Shown here piece by piece: positions 21,801 through 30,978 of a stretch of 64,000 nucleotides of DNA. Both the position numbers and the translations under genes were made by a program. Location of the stretch: positions 167,990,136 through 168,054,135 of the forward strand of contig BTPG01000007.1 in NCBI GenBank assembly GCA_036245525.1, written 5' to 3'. A model generated the notes under the pieces. It searched no databases, had not been told where the DNA came from, and saw nothing but the letters and a program-made list of their open reading frames with translations. Numbering within the stretch: the stretch's first letter is position 1; every line of letters starts with the position of its first letter. The DNA comes from Semisulcospira habei. Taxonomy: Eukaryota; Mollusca; Gastropoda; Semisulcospiridae.

Positions 21801-24800
21801 GCGGGCTACCCGGCAAATTCAAGGTGGCCCAGTTCCACTTTCACTGGGGTAGCGACAGCTCCAAGGGATCAGAACACGTCGTTGATGGAAAGTCTTATCC
21901 CATGGAGGTAAGTTTCAATCTTTGGCTGCTGGTAGCGCTTTTTGTCGCGGCAAAAGAATGATGTAATTGTAGCATACGCTATAGTGATTGTAACTTACGT
22001 CTAGGAAATAGGACGTACACAATCTTTGGCTGCTGGTAGAGCTTTTCGTAGCAACAAAAAGAATGACGTAATTGTAACATACGCTATAGTGATTGTAACT
22101 TACGTCTAGGAAATAGGACGTACACAATCTTTGGCTGCTGGTAGAGCTTTTCGTAGCGACAAAAAGAATGACGTAATTATAACATACGCTATAGTGATTG
22201 TAACTTACGTAATTACAACATGCATTATAATGATTGTAACGTACGACTTGGATATAAAAACGTGCGACACGGATATTTTTACTCCAGCTGAATTGTAACA
22301 CACGCCACAGTAATTGCAACATACGTCACGGTAATTGTAACTTACGCCATGGTCATTGTAACGTACGCCACGGAATAGACGATTTCCGGAAATCAGAAGT
22401 ACGTCAAAAGTTCATGTGTTTCGACGAAAACAGTGGATTAAAAGCCCGGACAAACAGGCGATTTACCCGGACAAACAGGCGATATATCGCCTGTTTGTCC
22501 GGGCTTTTAATCCACTGTTTTCGTCGAAACACGTGCACTTTTAAACTACTTTTGTTTTCCGGAAATCGTCTAATGTAACACAGTTTTTGTTACATAACCA
22601 AGAACTTACATGACTCAAACTGTACCGTTTGCGGGAGTACTCGAGGTCTCCAGATAGACGCACTCGGGGAGTGCGCCACAAGTACATTTCTATTCAAATT
22701 AGATGCTTCGCATCTCATTTGAATAGAAGTGTACTTGTGGCATGCTCCCCGAGTAGGTCTGTCTGGGAGTCCTTCTCACACGGTACGGGATCACTCCTTG
22801 AGTCTGCTTATTATTTCGTCGCATTTTTACAGTTGACAGTGCCCTTTGGGTCTGCTTTAGTTTGGTAATCTAATTCGTCTGCATGAATGTGTTATACAGG
22901 TGCACATTGTAACCTACAACACCAAATACCCCAACATCTCTGAAGCTGCTAAAAACGCCGACGGCCTGGCTGTGTTGGGATTCTTTTTTGAGGTAGCTTT
23001 ACTTATTGATTCATTGACTGATTGATCCATACATCCATCCATGCACGATGATGATGATGGTAGTGGTGGTGATGATGGTGGTGTGATCATGAAGATGATG
23101 ATAACGATGAGGATGGTGGTGGTGATGATAGTGACATGATGTGATGATGATGATAATGGTGATGATGGTGGTGGTGATGACGAAGAAGGTTGTGATGATG
23201 ATGATGAAAGTGGTGGTAATGATGAAGGTGATGATGGTGATGATGATAATGATGAAGGTGATGATGAAGGTGATGATAATGAAGGTCATGATAATGACGA
23301 CGACGATGATGACGAGTGAAGGTGATGATAATGATGAAGGTGATGATAATGATGACGACGTCGACGATGATGATGATGACGATGGTGATGATGAAGTTGA
23401 TGATGATGAATGTGATAATGATGAAGGTGATAATGATGAAGGTGATGATGGTTATTATCTTTCAGATCCAGACTGATGACAACCCCAGGATTGCTACTCT
23501 TATCACCCATTTTCCCAACATTGTAGACGCACGTGAGTGTTGACCTTCTGGTCAAAATAAATTTGGAAAATGATAAAACAACAACAATAACACACGCAAG
23601 TCCAGTGTCAAATGATGCTGATGAGACCATGGAAATTTCCACATCAATCAAACACACTTTTTGTGTATTGTCATCATCGCAGTTGTTCTGTTTGTTAGTC
23701 TCTCTAACGTGAACTCTTTGTGTGTCGGTAGCGGTTGTAGTCGCGATGATTCCTGTAGAAATCATCGCGACTAAAACGGCTACCAACACGCAAAAGGTTC
23801 AAGAGGACACTTGACATATACTGTGAGAAAATGACTTGCAAAAGTCGTTTTTCAACAACAAAATTGTGTCACTCGTGACACCGTGACACAGATTTCTTTA
23901 TGTACTTCTTTGTTAGGCATAACGCTGAAAACGATCGAAAACTTACTGAACTGGACGTGTATCAAAGCTTTACTGTAGAGCAGATCGTTGTCAGGCGCTT
24001 CGTGCAGGTTCTTGGTGGTGTTCAAAATATATTTCTTGAACACTTCCAACACACCAGGTGTGACATAATACGTCACAGGTAACAGACGATTTTGTCGGTT
24101 GTAATTTACCTTCCAAACTTTAATTGTTTTAGTCGCTTCTAATTTGTAATTAGAGATTGACTGGTTCAAGTTACACACTCACTTTCAACGAAACGCGTAA
24201 CACTATCGCATGGAACGAACTTGAACAAACCCACCTAAAAAATTGCAATTACCCCTGATTTTACTACAAATTTCTGCAACAAAATCTTTTTTAACTGTCA
24301 TTTTGTGGTAGGGTATAGCTTCAGACTTTGAGCAAAGTTACTGAAAAGTGTATAGGACCAGAGTTGTGTGTTGCGACACTGATTTTGCAAGGACACTGAC
24401 TCAATTGGCATTCATCTTTCTTTTTTAGGTCTCCGGGCCGACATCGGCCGCAGTGGGCCCGCGCACGGCTGTGCACGGGCCCACTGCAGTCGACGCCGGC
24501 CCGAGAGTCTTTTGCCCCTGGGGATCATGCCAATCTCTTTCTTTTATCGGCAGTTTCTGACGTTGAGGTGTCGCCCTTTCCCCTGAGTGACTTTGTCCCC
24601 GACTTGACCAACTTCTACCGCTACGATGGCAGTCTCACCACACCTGGCTGTAACGAGGTCGTCACCTGGACTGTCTTCACCGAGACCATCAAGCTCTCTG
24701 AGGCTCAGGTATAATTTCTAATTACCATTTTCATTTCATTCATTACCCGTACCGTTTGCGGAAGTACTCCCCAGATGGACCCACGCAGGGAGTACGTCAC

Positions 24801-25806
24801 AAGTATAGTACCTCTATTCTAACATGAGATGCCTAGAAGTTGTACTCTCCAGGTAGACCCAATACACTTCTATTCAAATGAGATGCTAAGCATCTCATCT
24901 AAATAGAAATGTACTCTATGGCGTACTCCCAGAATGGGTCTAGCTAGGGAGTGCTCCCGCAAACAATACTGAGAAAATCACTGTCTTAGAGCGATGACCC
25001 AGATACTTACACGGCTAAAGAACACTTCTCTAAACAGACGATGCTCGTATTTCGTGTTTACACGAGTCTTGAATACCACCTTAGAGCTGTGTCAAGACGA
25101 CTTTAAAAGAACAGAGCAGGTATAATTCTAAAAGCGTGCCAGTTTGAAAGAGACTTAGAAATCAATTACTCGTGTGGCCAACCAGCCTAAATTCCACAAT
25201 GTTTATCGCCTCTGACGCCGGAACCGCACATAAACTCTGTGTCTGACGAACACATACATTGTGTTTGCTGTCACATCCTCTCAGTATTTCTCTGAGTGGG
25301 AGACCTTTTGCATTATTGATACAAGCGTACGACGGTCAGAAAATCTGTGTTTAAAGTTATGCCTTTGATAACTTGCTCTATGTGGTTAATTCATTAATGC
25401 CAAGGATCGCAGATTGTGTTTCTGAAATCTGTTAACTCAACGCGGCTACAGCCGTTCAAGAAACATAGACATACATTGGTGTAGGCAAGAGGCATAGATC
25501 CTCATGAGCCCCCGCCATGGCGGGGGCTCATGAGGATCTATGCCTCTTGTAGTTTGGTGGTGTTAAATTTCCTTGGCAGTGAAGGGTTCAAGCTGTTTGT
25601 TACATATTCTTCAGATGGCCGAGTTCCGTGCACTGAAGGAGAGTGATACAGAAAAGATCGTGGACAACTACAGACCTCCCCAGGCTCTCTACAGCAGGAA
25701 AGTCACGACCTCGTTCCTTCCTCCCGCATCCACCGCAACCGCCGTCGTCTTCAGCGCCTCCGCTGTCTTGTGTTCTGTCCTTGTCTCCGTTTTCGGCCGT
25801 TTGTGA
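18854..25806 (+). CDS. alpha-carbonic anhydrase, CA IV-like, seven exons, 5'-partial
   Basis: Zinc enzyme that interconverts CO2 and bicarbonate, probably outside the cell on the plasma membrane. Exons: 18854-18883, 20004-20180, 21744-21907, 22900-22992, 23466-23532, 24554-24708, 25615-25806. All junctions are GT-AG and all phases join. The roughly 292 visible residues read [12 protein letters not shown], then QSPIDF, NNGHT (proton-shuttle His, CA II His64), FHFHWG (two zinc ligands), SEHVVDG, MEVHIV (third zinc ligand, split over exons 3-4) and [13 protein letters not shown] (Thr199 region). Cysteines in TCGG and TPGC match the disulfide of secreted CAs. The last about 20 residues are hydrophobic and end at the stop, with a Ser/Ala/Thr stretch before them, as in a GPI-anchor signal; a C-terminal membrane segment without cytoplasmic tail is the alternative. 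The start Met and signal peptide are upstream and unidentified. Most introns carry palindromic MITEs. The family call is firm; the CA IV subtype is inference. Confidence 0.93.
19088..19300. mobile_element. family A palindromic MITE in carbonic anhydrase intron a-b
   Basis: TTAACCCTCTCACTGCCGAG left end, right end GGCAGAGTTCGGGGTTC. Hairpin at 19131-19194 has CCCTCGC / GCGAGGG where most copies have CCCCCGC / GCGGGGG, changed on both arms. Confidence 0.85.
19560..19767. mobile_element. family A palindromic MITE in carbonic anhydrase intron a-b
   Basis: Hairpin at 19597-19661 around GAGCCCCCGCAGTTGCGGGG. Right end GGCAAGGAAGGGTTAA, TTAA at 19764 shared with the next element. The left end is replaced by an A-run. 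Confidence 0.75.
19764..19927. mobile_element. family C MITE lacking one hairpin arm
   Basis: TTAACCCATTCAGCCCTGAC and GTCGGGCTAAATGAGTTAA ends. The left arm CCATGATAATTCAAGGGTAG to TTGGCGCC is present, then the sequence jumps to TGTCTCCTGCAG, so the whole right arm is missing (about 50 bp). Confidence 0.82.
20004..20180 (+). CDS. carbonic anhydrase exon b
   Basis: Encodes the N-terminal half of the CA fold: [21 protein letters not shown] and NNGHT. The acceptor TAG ends at 20003 and the donor is gtaacc. It contains the Cys of the extracellular-CA disulfide and the His equivalent to CA II His64. Confidence 0.93.
20206..20665 (+). repeat. CAA/CAAACAAA-rich tract with a decayed family A hairpin
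   Basis: Poly-CAA at 20211-20240 and (CAAA)n with C-runs at 20435-20665, in carbonic anhydrase intron b-c. Between them (20313-20368) is a poor A hairpin preceded by GTTAACTCCTTCACTGCCGC. Confidence 0.85.
20706..20938 (+). repeat. two family A hairpins in carbonic anhydrase intron b-c
   Basis: 20706-20769: CAAGAGGCATAGATTCCCAT with TGAGGATCTATACCTCTTG. 20874-20938: CAAGAGGAACAGAGTCTCAA with TCATGAGGATCTATGCCTC, arms poorly matched. Confidence 0.72.
21239..21669 (-). mobile_element. 431-bp retroposon-like insertion with 11-bp target duplication
   Basis: CCTAAAATTTG is present at 21228-21238 and again at 21670-21680, flanking the insert. The left edge (GATTGGTTGGTTGGTTG) reads on minus as a CAACCAAC tail, so the element is minus-oriented. 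It contains a C-run at 21319 and, on plus, a short ORF from 21595. Confidence 0.75.
21595..21705 (+). other. short unrecognised ORF ([15 protein letters not shown]...)
   Basis: ATG in Kozak-like context (AACAATGG) opens [20 protein letters not shown], with a GC-rich, exon-like region upstream (21403-21590). It runs out of the insert into MITE sequence, so it is not a complete gene. It may be a captured first exon. Confidence 0.3.
21744..21907 (+). CDS. carbonic anhydrase exon c (zinc ligands 1 and 2)
   Basis: Encodes [11 protein letters not shown] through [16 protein letters not shown] to SYPME. FHFHWG holds two of three zinc histidines, and EHVVDG is the conserved Glu-His segment. The donor is gtaagt. 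A family-C hairpin element ends 32 bp before this exon. Confidence 0.94.
21917..22215 (+). repeat. tandem array of about 105-bp units holding a family D half-arm
   Basis: Three copies starting CAATCTTTGGCTGCTGGTAG at 21917, 22019 and 22125, each with GTCGCG-like arm, TGACGTAATTGTAACATACG and GTCTAGGAAATAGGACGTAC. It is in carbonic anhydrase intron c-d. Shorter TTGTAACnTACG units follow to about 22370. Confidence 0.85.
22378..22570. repeat. palindrome J (193 bp)
   Basis: GACGATTTCCGGAAA and its complement at the ends. Perfect inner arms TTTCGACGAAAACAGTGGAT, TAAAAGCCCGGACAAACAGG and CGATATATCG centre. The left arm holds an extra tandem copy of CCCGGACAAACAGGCGAT. Confidence 0.9.
22622..22788. 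repeat. family E palindrome (167 bp)
   Basis: GTACCGTTTGCGGGAGTACT, CACTCGGGGAGTGCGCCACA, ATTTCTATTCAAATTAGATGC and matching right arm. Lies in carbonic anhydrase intron c-d. Confidence 0.87.
22900..22992 (+). CDS. carbonic anhydrase exon d (zinc ligand 3)
   Basis: Thirty-one codons starting VHIVTYN, so the third zinc His follows the exon c/d junction. It ends AVLGFFFE, the conserved strand after the active site. The acceptor is CAG and the donor gtagct. Confidence 0.93.
23010..23460 (+). repeat. GAT/GATGGT-rich simple repeat filling carbonic anhydrase intron d-e
   Basis: Nearly the whole 473-bp intron (22993-23465) is GATGATGAT / GAAGGTGATGAT repeat. It gives long shadow ORFs of Met/Asp or His/Ile. 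The repeat ends a few bases before the acceptor at 23465. Confidence 0.9.
23466..23532 (+). CDS. carbonic anhydrase exon e
   Basis: Encodes [19 protein letters not shown] and VDA, the variable helix region of alpha-CAs. The acceptor is CAG and the donor gtgagt. The intron before it is almost wholly a GAT-rich simple repeat. Confidence 0.88.
23712..23799. repeat. family D palindrome with matched-arm changes
   Basis: CTTTGTGTGTCGGTAGCGG, TTGTAGTCGCGATGATTCC and the complement with CAACACGCAAAAGG. Both ends carry the GTGTG / CAACACG change from the usual GCTGTCGG. In carbonic anhydrase intron e-f. Confidence 0.82.
24431..24508. repeat. family G palindrome
   Basis: CTCCGGGCCGACATCGGCCG, CAGTGGGCCCGCGCAC, loop, and GTGCACGGGCCCACTGCAGT with CGACGCCGGCCCGAGAG. 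In carbonic anhydrase intron e-f, 45 bp before exon f. Confidence 0.85.
24554..24708 (+). CDS. carbonic anhydrase exon f (SLTTPGC active-site segment)
   Basis: Encodes [16 protein letters not shown], then [17 protein letters not shown] and the [13 protein letters not shown] strand. The Thr of the LTTP motif is the gatekeeper Thr199 equivalent, and the following Cys pairs with that of exon b in secreted CAs. Confidence 0.94.
24758..24968. repeat. family E palindrome with partial internal duplication
   Basis: CGTACCGTTTGCGGAAGTAC at left and GGGAGTGCTCCCGCAAAC at right. The centre AAATGAGATGCTAAGCATCT is perfect; an extra partial unit (24795-24855) disrupts the left arm. In carbonic anhydrase intron f-g. 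Confidence 0.82.
25385..25589. mobile_element. family A palindromic MITE next to the last carbonic anhydrase exon
   Basis: Left end TTAATTCATTAATGCCAAGG, right end CTTGGCAGTGAAGGGTTCAA. The hairpin at 25486-25549 is perfect: GAGCCCCCGCCATGGCGGGG and arms. It ends about 25 bp before exon g. Confidence 0.87.
25615..25806 (+). CDS. carbonic anhydrase last exon with GPI-signal-like tail
   Basis: Encodes [11 protein letters not shown], then [15 protein letters not shown] (the conserved C-terminal end of the CA fold) and a hydrophobic tail rich in Val, Ser, Leu and Ala ending FGRL and TGA. The in-frame ATG at its start is internal, not the initiator. I saw no convincing AATAAA close downstream. 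Confidence 0.92.
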   Translation: MAEFRALKESDTEKIVDNYRPPQALYSRKVTTSFLPPASTATAVVFSASAVLCSVLVSVFGRL

Positions 25807-26110
25807 ACTGTACCGTTAGTGAACTGAACCATTTGTGAACTGTACCGTTCGACAACTGTACCTTTTGTGAACTATACTGTTAAAAAACGGTACTGTTAGC
25901 AGCCTACACCACTTGCTAACTGTACCGTTTTTAACTGTGCAGTTTGCAAACATTTGTAAATAGTGTTGTTTGTGAAGTGTGCCGTTTGTTAACCAGGCTG
26001 TTTGTCAATTGTATGTATTAATAGTGAACTACACCGGTACCGTTCTATACTGAAGTACATTTGTGAACTCATCTATTTGTAAACTCAGTCATTTGTGAAC
26101 TCAACCTTTG
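25807..26110 (+). repeat. degenerate minisatellite in the 3' flank or UTR of carbonic anhydrase
   Basis: Begins right after the stop codon. It is a run of diverged units of roughly 16-25 bp built on TTTGTGAACTGTACCG, about a dozen copies, decaying into TTTGTGAACTCA units near 26100. Confidence 0.75.
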
Positions 26111-26318
26111 TGGCCAACCTTTGTGGTCCCACCTATATTTGAACCCGGGAGACCATTTGAACTGGATCAATATGGGAGATGTTTTAAATAAGGCCATAAC
26201 GGTAAATTCTCAAACTTTTGACTTAGTATTCTCGATCCAAATCTTCCCCACAATTAGTTGCAATAATACATCCCACATTCCTAGAGTTAATAACCTTTCT
26301 GTCCATTTTTGGATAAAA

Positions 26319-26388
26319 TTAACCCTTTTGTTTGTGCATCCACCGGTCAAGCAAACAGTAGCGGTGGCTGCATGCACAAAGGGGTTAA
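26319..26388. mobile_element. family F mini-palindrome (70 bp)
   Basis: TTAACCCTTTTGTTTGTGCA and GCATGCACAAAGGGGTTAA, TTAA at both ends. CCACCGGT...AGCGGTGG in the middle. Confidence 0.83.
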
Positions 26389-26504
26389 TTAACTCATTAA
26401 ATGTATCCAGCATCAATAGCTGCGAAAGTGTCATATAGCGTTGCCGGCGGCAACGCTAAATGACACTTTCGCAGCTATTGATGTAGAGCGCCATGACTGA
26501 GTTA
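26389..26504. mobile_element. palindrome K (116 bp)
   Basis: TTAACTCATTAAATG left and CATGACTGAGTTA right ends. The arms CATCAATAGCTGCGAAAGTG, TCAT-ATAGCGTTGCCG-GCGGCAACGCTA and complement are near-perfect. It directly abuts the F element. Confidence 0.88.
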
Positions 26505-26616
26505 CTGAAATACCTATCAGATGATGTTCCTGTCACCACACAAGACTAATATTGAACACGTGTTTTAGCGCGTGTTGAAACATACAGCACAATTATTGGA
26601 TCTGTGTATTCCTGTA

Positions 26617-26685
26617 TTAATCGCCTTGTGCATGCAACCACCGGTACTGTTAATAGTACCGGTGGATGCATGCCTAAGGGGTTAA
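26617..26685. mobile_element. family F mini-palindrome
   Basis: TTAA at 26617 and 26682. GCATGCAACCACCGGTACTG TTAATAG and its complement; arms matched except at the outer ends. Confidence 0.82.
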
Positions 26686-26929
26686 TATACCTGGGCTTTG
26701 TACTTAGGCAGTTAACCTATTGACACGTATTAATAATTGTGTACGGTGTAAGAAGTATATCATCATGTTGTGAAAGTATCATTGTGAACGTGTCGTAACC
26801 TCAGTCAGTCCTCAAGTGTGAAAGGATAACAACAGTATTTATCGAGATCGGAGGAACTCTGGAATATCTGGAAGATATGTAAGCAGCATCTTTCTGTCTC
26901 TGTCTCTCTTTCTCCTTGTCTCTCCCGTC

Positions 26930-27030
26930 TTCGAAATAACCTTCGTGGTAGACAAAAGACGTTAAACCTTAAACCTGAACGTTTAAGTTTAACATCTCTC
27001 TAACTCTCTCTTTCTAGAATATATGTTAGC

Positions 27031-27065
<35 letters not shown>
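26930..27065 (+). repeat. SINE 3' fragment and TC-rich tract
   Basis: AAATAACCTTCGTGGTAGAC and AAAAGACGTTAAACCTTAAA resemble a plus-oriented SINE 3' end. It is followed by CTCTCT-rich sequence to 27062. Confidence 0.45.
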
Positions 27066-27239
27066 ATAATACGTAAGCAGCTCTCTCTATCTCTGTGCGG
27101 CGCACAATCAGATGCACCTCTCTCTGTCTCTGACACAGCGGAGTGTGACAATGTATTACCTAAGAAGTGTATGGTGTCAGTGTATACACGCTTTATTACG
27201 GCAGAAACTGCCGGTTTACTAGTTGTACTTGATTGTTTT

Positions 27240-27460
27240 CTTCCACCGGCATATCTCCCGCACTGTAGTGTAGAGGAACACCACGCAGCATGGCACTGAC
27301 TGTCCACACTCGCGCTTGAGGCAGAATGAAACGTGGTTTTCTCGTATGATCTTCCACCGGCATATCTCCCACACTGTAGTGTAGAGGAACACCGCACAGC
27401 ATGGCACTGACTGTCCACACTCGCGCTTGAGGCAGAATGAAACGTGGTTTTCTCGTATGA
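27240..27460 (+). repeat. 111-bp tandem duplication
   Basis: CTTCCACCGGCATATCTCCC starts at 27240 and again at 27351; the units differ at about three positions. No gene is recognised. Confidence 0.95.
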
Positions 27461-27746
27461 ATGAACTCTCTGTCCTGAATCTTCACTGGAAATATGTACG
27501 GAAATCAACTCTTTCTAGCCTGGACCCTGTGTCTTTGTTAACTAATTGTTAACCCTTTCAAGCCAGGACCCTTTCTCCTCAGATTTTCGTCAGTTGAAAC
27601 TATAATTTTTGGTCCAGTGAACAACTGACCAGAAAGAACAACAAATGAACAGCAGAACAGACGGAACTCATAAAAAGAGCGAAAGGAACAAATAGAAGAT
27701 GAACAGAAAGAACCATTGAACAACCCAGCATTGCAAAGGTCATCAG

Positions 27747-27812
27747 TCGGGCTGAAGTCGGCCGCAGTGGGCCCGCGCATGCGCGGGCCCACTGCGGCCG
27801 ACTTCGACCCGA
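27747..27812. repeat. family G palindrome, best copy
   Basis: TCGGGCTGAAGTCGGCCGCA, GTGGGCCCGCGCATGCGCGG and complement to GACTTCGACCCGA. Arms 33 nt, about one mismatch. Confidence 0.92.
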
Positions 27813-28220
27813 TGGCCGTTTGCGTACTGGGAAATGAACACTAAAAATACTTCCAGAAAGTGTGGACTAAAGAGATGATATACGATGAATCCCACTTTCG
27901 TTGTGTGAAACGTGAAGTCATGTAGACAGTGCCTTGTCTAATCCTTCACTGGGCTCGCTCCAAGAAACCCTTTTATTGCACATGCATTACACAAACATGC
28001 GCGACTATGACCTATTGCTGTGGCTCAACGTATACCGTATCATAGGCGACTATGGCGCTTAGGAAGGATCGATGCCCTCTTGACTTACGCTACTAGTTCT
28101 CCTCACACAGAGGACGTTATAGCGAATTTAATAAATACAGGTACAAACACTCTTCCCCAGATACCAGCTCAGTTAGCAAAATCCAGACGAAAACAAGTCA
28201 CTGACAAACCAGTAAATGCT

Positions 28221-28235
28221 AAGACACACTAACAA

Positions 28236-28267
<32 letters not shown>

Positions 28268-28300
28268 AGAAAAAAAAAAAAAAAGAAAGAAAACAAGTTT
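28221..28300 (+). repeat. A-rich tract
   Basis: About 70 nt of A with isolated G bases. It may be an old retroposon tail; no body is recognised. Confidence 0.7.
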
Positions 28301-28443
28301 CGAAAGGACGAACACAAAACAGTAAACTGCTTTGTGCTCGTCCTTTTAAACCGCGTTTAATCAGCCTGAGCATGTCTTGCTTATTGGGCTGGTGTCTGGA
28401 AAGGGTGTTCGCAATCATGTTTCTTTCTATATCTCTTAGAGCT

Positions 28444-29050
28444 GTTCTTAATTGGACGAACTTTTGATCGGCAAACCTAGATCGGAGAAGATCGGCGATC
28501 TTTTGGTTTGTTTCTTAATTGAAGTTGAACGAACATAGGCGAACTTTAGCAAACCAGGTTTGCCATGGTTCTTTTTTTTTTAACTGAAGTCGGCTTGATT
28601 CGGCGTACTTACTGTCTGCAAAGGTGTTCAAAATGGCTGCCCCTATGCCGCTTCGTGATATGAACGATGTTTGTTTTTGTACTCCTTGCAGTAGCGACCC
28701 CACAAACAGCGTTGCGCCTCCCACAAATCAATAAATATAGGTCTTGTTCTTTGCACGATTGAAATATCGCCGTCCGCCATATTTGTTTGTATCGGTGACT
28801 ATCTTCTTATCTCCAACGCAGAAGAGGGTAAAAGGTTTGACCAATCAGAGAAAAGGTTCGCCTTGGTTTGCTCAACAGGTTGAGCGAACGTTTTCCGACA
28901 GCGAACTATGGTTTGCCGAGGTTCGTGAACTACTTCGAACTAGGTTCGCCGTATCTTTAGATCGTCCAATTAAGAACCAACCTGGTTCACCCGAGATCGT
29001 GAACTCTAGATCGTCAGAGTTCGCGAACTAAAGTTAGTTTAATTAAGAAC
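28444..29050. mobile_element. 607-bp non-autonomous element with GTTCTTAATT terminal inverted repeats
   Basis: Starts GTTCTTAATTGGACGAACTT and ends with the imperfect complement AGTTAGTTTAATTAAGAAC. Between are AT-rich sequence and repeated 'gaact/agttc' motifs but no transposase. It shares its right half with 1-349. I could not define a clear target-site duplication. Confidence 0.7.
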
Positions 29051-29455
29051 ATGCTTTAGACGCCAAGATGTGTTGGTCATTGGAAATGTGTCTAGATAGA
29101 AACTAGAGACTTGCTCAAATAACAAACGTACAACCCGCGCTTGCCAACAGAACGTTTTGTTGTTTCAGTTTGTTTCTCAGTTGTTGTTGTTTTTCTCGCT
29201 GTTAAGTGTTTTATCCAGTTATCATGTTTTCTCACGTTTGTGTTGAATGTTTGGCTGATTGTCTGCTTTGATGTTTTAAGTGATACTCAGATTTTTTTCT
29301 CCTACTTTATTGCTAACGATAATTATCTTAAAAAGATCACTTAATTCCAGCCCCTATACAGTTGTAAGCACAAATGAATTACCGTAACATTTTTTAACCC
29401 GCTCAGGTCCCTAATCTTTAAAATGAACACGTGAGTGAGTGACAATTTGGTGGAT

Positions 29456-29678
29456 TTAACCTCTTAGTTGCCAGTGATCACGAATTGCGCGTCTGAAGGG
29501 ACTACACCCTGACCGATACTCTCGTGAAGAGGTCAGCTGTAAATGAGACAAAGATCAAGAACATTGGACTTACAAGAGACATAAATCCTGATGAGCCCCC
29601 GCGACCGCGGAGGCTCATGAGGATTTATGTCTCTTGCAGCTGGGCAGCGTTCGCCTTACCTCGGCAGTTAAGGGGTTA
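29456..29678. mobile_element. family A palindromic MITE (223 bp), complete
   Basis: TTAACCTCTTAGTTGCCAG and CTCGGCAGTTAAGGGGTTAA ends. The hairpin at 29573-29636 has AGACATAAATCC / GGATTTATGTCT, differing on both arms from AGGCATAGATCC. Confidence 0.9.
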
Positions 29679-30385
29679 AATTATAGTTAAAATTCAGTTT
29701 ACTGGACCTGTCACAATCAATGAAAACCTATATAGACAGCGTGAAAATAGCAGAGCGTACACTTGTATCGCAACGCTTATGGACAGCTCTGCTGTTATTT
29801 AGCAAAACCCCGTCTGTCCATTATTGGGGTGAAGCGAGACATTAATTGTTTATACAATGACATCTCGCGCTTTTCTCACAAATGGACATGCTGGCTTTTT
29901 TGCCAAAGAATGGCAGATATCTTTGTCGACAGCTTCGTCAAAAGTAATCCCCCAAAATGTAATTTTTGGGCTACGTTTTTTTTTTGTGGAAATGACGATG
30001 CAGCTTTTGAAAAAGAAGTCCTATATCGTATTATATCGTTTTATATGTTGGCGTTGAGGTCAAAATCAAAAAGTGTTACTGCATATATCGCACGTTGCTA
30101 TCTCAGAGTGAACATTTGACATATTACTGACGTATTTTTACTTATATGACGAATAAAAGAAAGACTGGAAAAATGCTGATTCAGTTAATTTCAGTTTGTC
30201 CACGAGCGTGTCTTGTGTATGTGCGTACGTGCGTGTACATGTGAGTGAGTGCGTGTTGTCACTCCAGTGAGTGCGCGCGTGCGTGTCATGATTGTGTGTG
30301 CCGGCGTGTGTGTATTGTGTCTCTCAGAGTGTGCGTGTGCATGCGTGTGTCTAATGCGTGTGTTAGCAAAACATTTATAAAGAAG

Positions 30386-30598
30386 ATATTTCTGCTCCAG
30401 GACCGAACTCCTCAAAGTTTAAAATTGCCCCCTGAAATGAGACCGTATTACACTTCTGGAAACAGATCGAGGGTGATAGTTCAAGGGTTGTGCCAGAATG
30501 TCTTGGCGCCTATGGGCGCCAAGCTATTCTGGCACAACCATTGAACTATCACGCTCGATCCAAGTCTTGCCGTGGCGTGTCAGAGTTGAATGAGTTAA
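30386..30598. mobile_element. family B palindromic MITE
   Basis: Hairpin at 30465-30560 with GGGTTGTGCCAG / CTGGCACAACC (both arms changed from GGTGGTGCC / GGCACCACC). Right end AGAGTTGAATGAGTTAA; the left TTAA is lost. Confidence 0.82.
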
Positions 30599-30832
30599 AC
30601 TATTAATCGATTACTGCCTAACTACAAGTTGTGACGCTTTGTCGCACTCCCTTGGGTCTTGTGTGGCGTGTGGAGGAAGGGAAAGAACTCTTGATTATCA
30701 CTACTTCGCAAACGGGCAACAAACATATTACAACGTCTCCCTTTACTCGCAAACGTATCTAAGAAGTTTCCGGATTGATTGCTGTGTTGCCGTCCGGGTG
30801 AAATTCGGTTAGGTAATAAGGTTTTGCGATTC

Positions 30833-30921
30833 TGGCACCACACTTGAACTAACAAGGTTGATCTGACTCCTTATAGGGGATACATCAACCTTGAAAGTTC
30901 AAGGGTGGTGCCAGAATAGCA
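30833..30921. repeat. inside-out B arms
   Basis: TTCTGGCACCACACTTGAAC, AAGGTTGATC...ATCAACCTTG and AGTTCAAGGGTGGTGCCAGA. The arms are in reverse order to normal B elements, so two neighbouring elements probably lost their cores. Confidence 0.6.
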
Positions 30922-30978
30922 GCACCTTATGACGACTTTCACTAATGAGACAAAAGTTACAACATAAAGTCAAAATGC

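Noticed and set aside
23141..23476. Asp/Met-rich ORF
   Set aside because: Read-through of the GAT repeat in a carbonic anhydrase intron.
29763..30119. ORF of 118 codons as a gene
   Set aside because: Part of it (TTCTCACAAATGGACATGCTGG-like DNA) recurs near 9990, so it lies in a dispersed repeat, and it has no recognisable domain.
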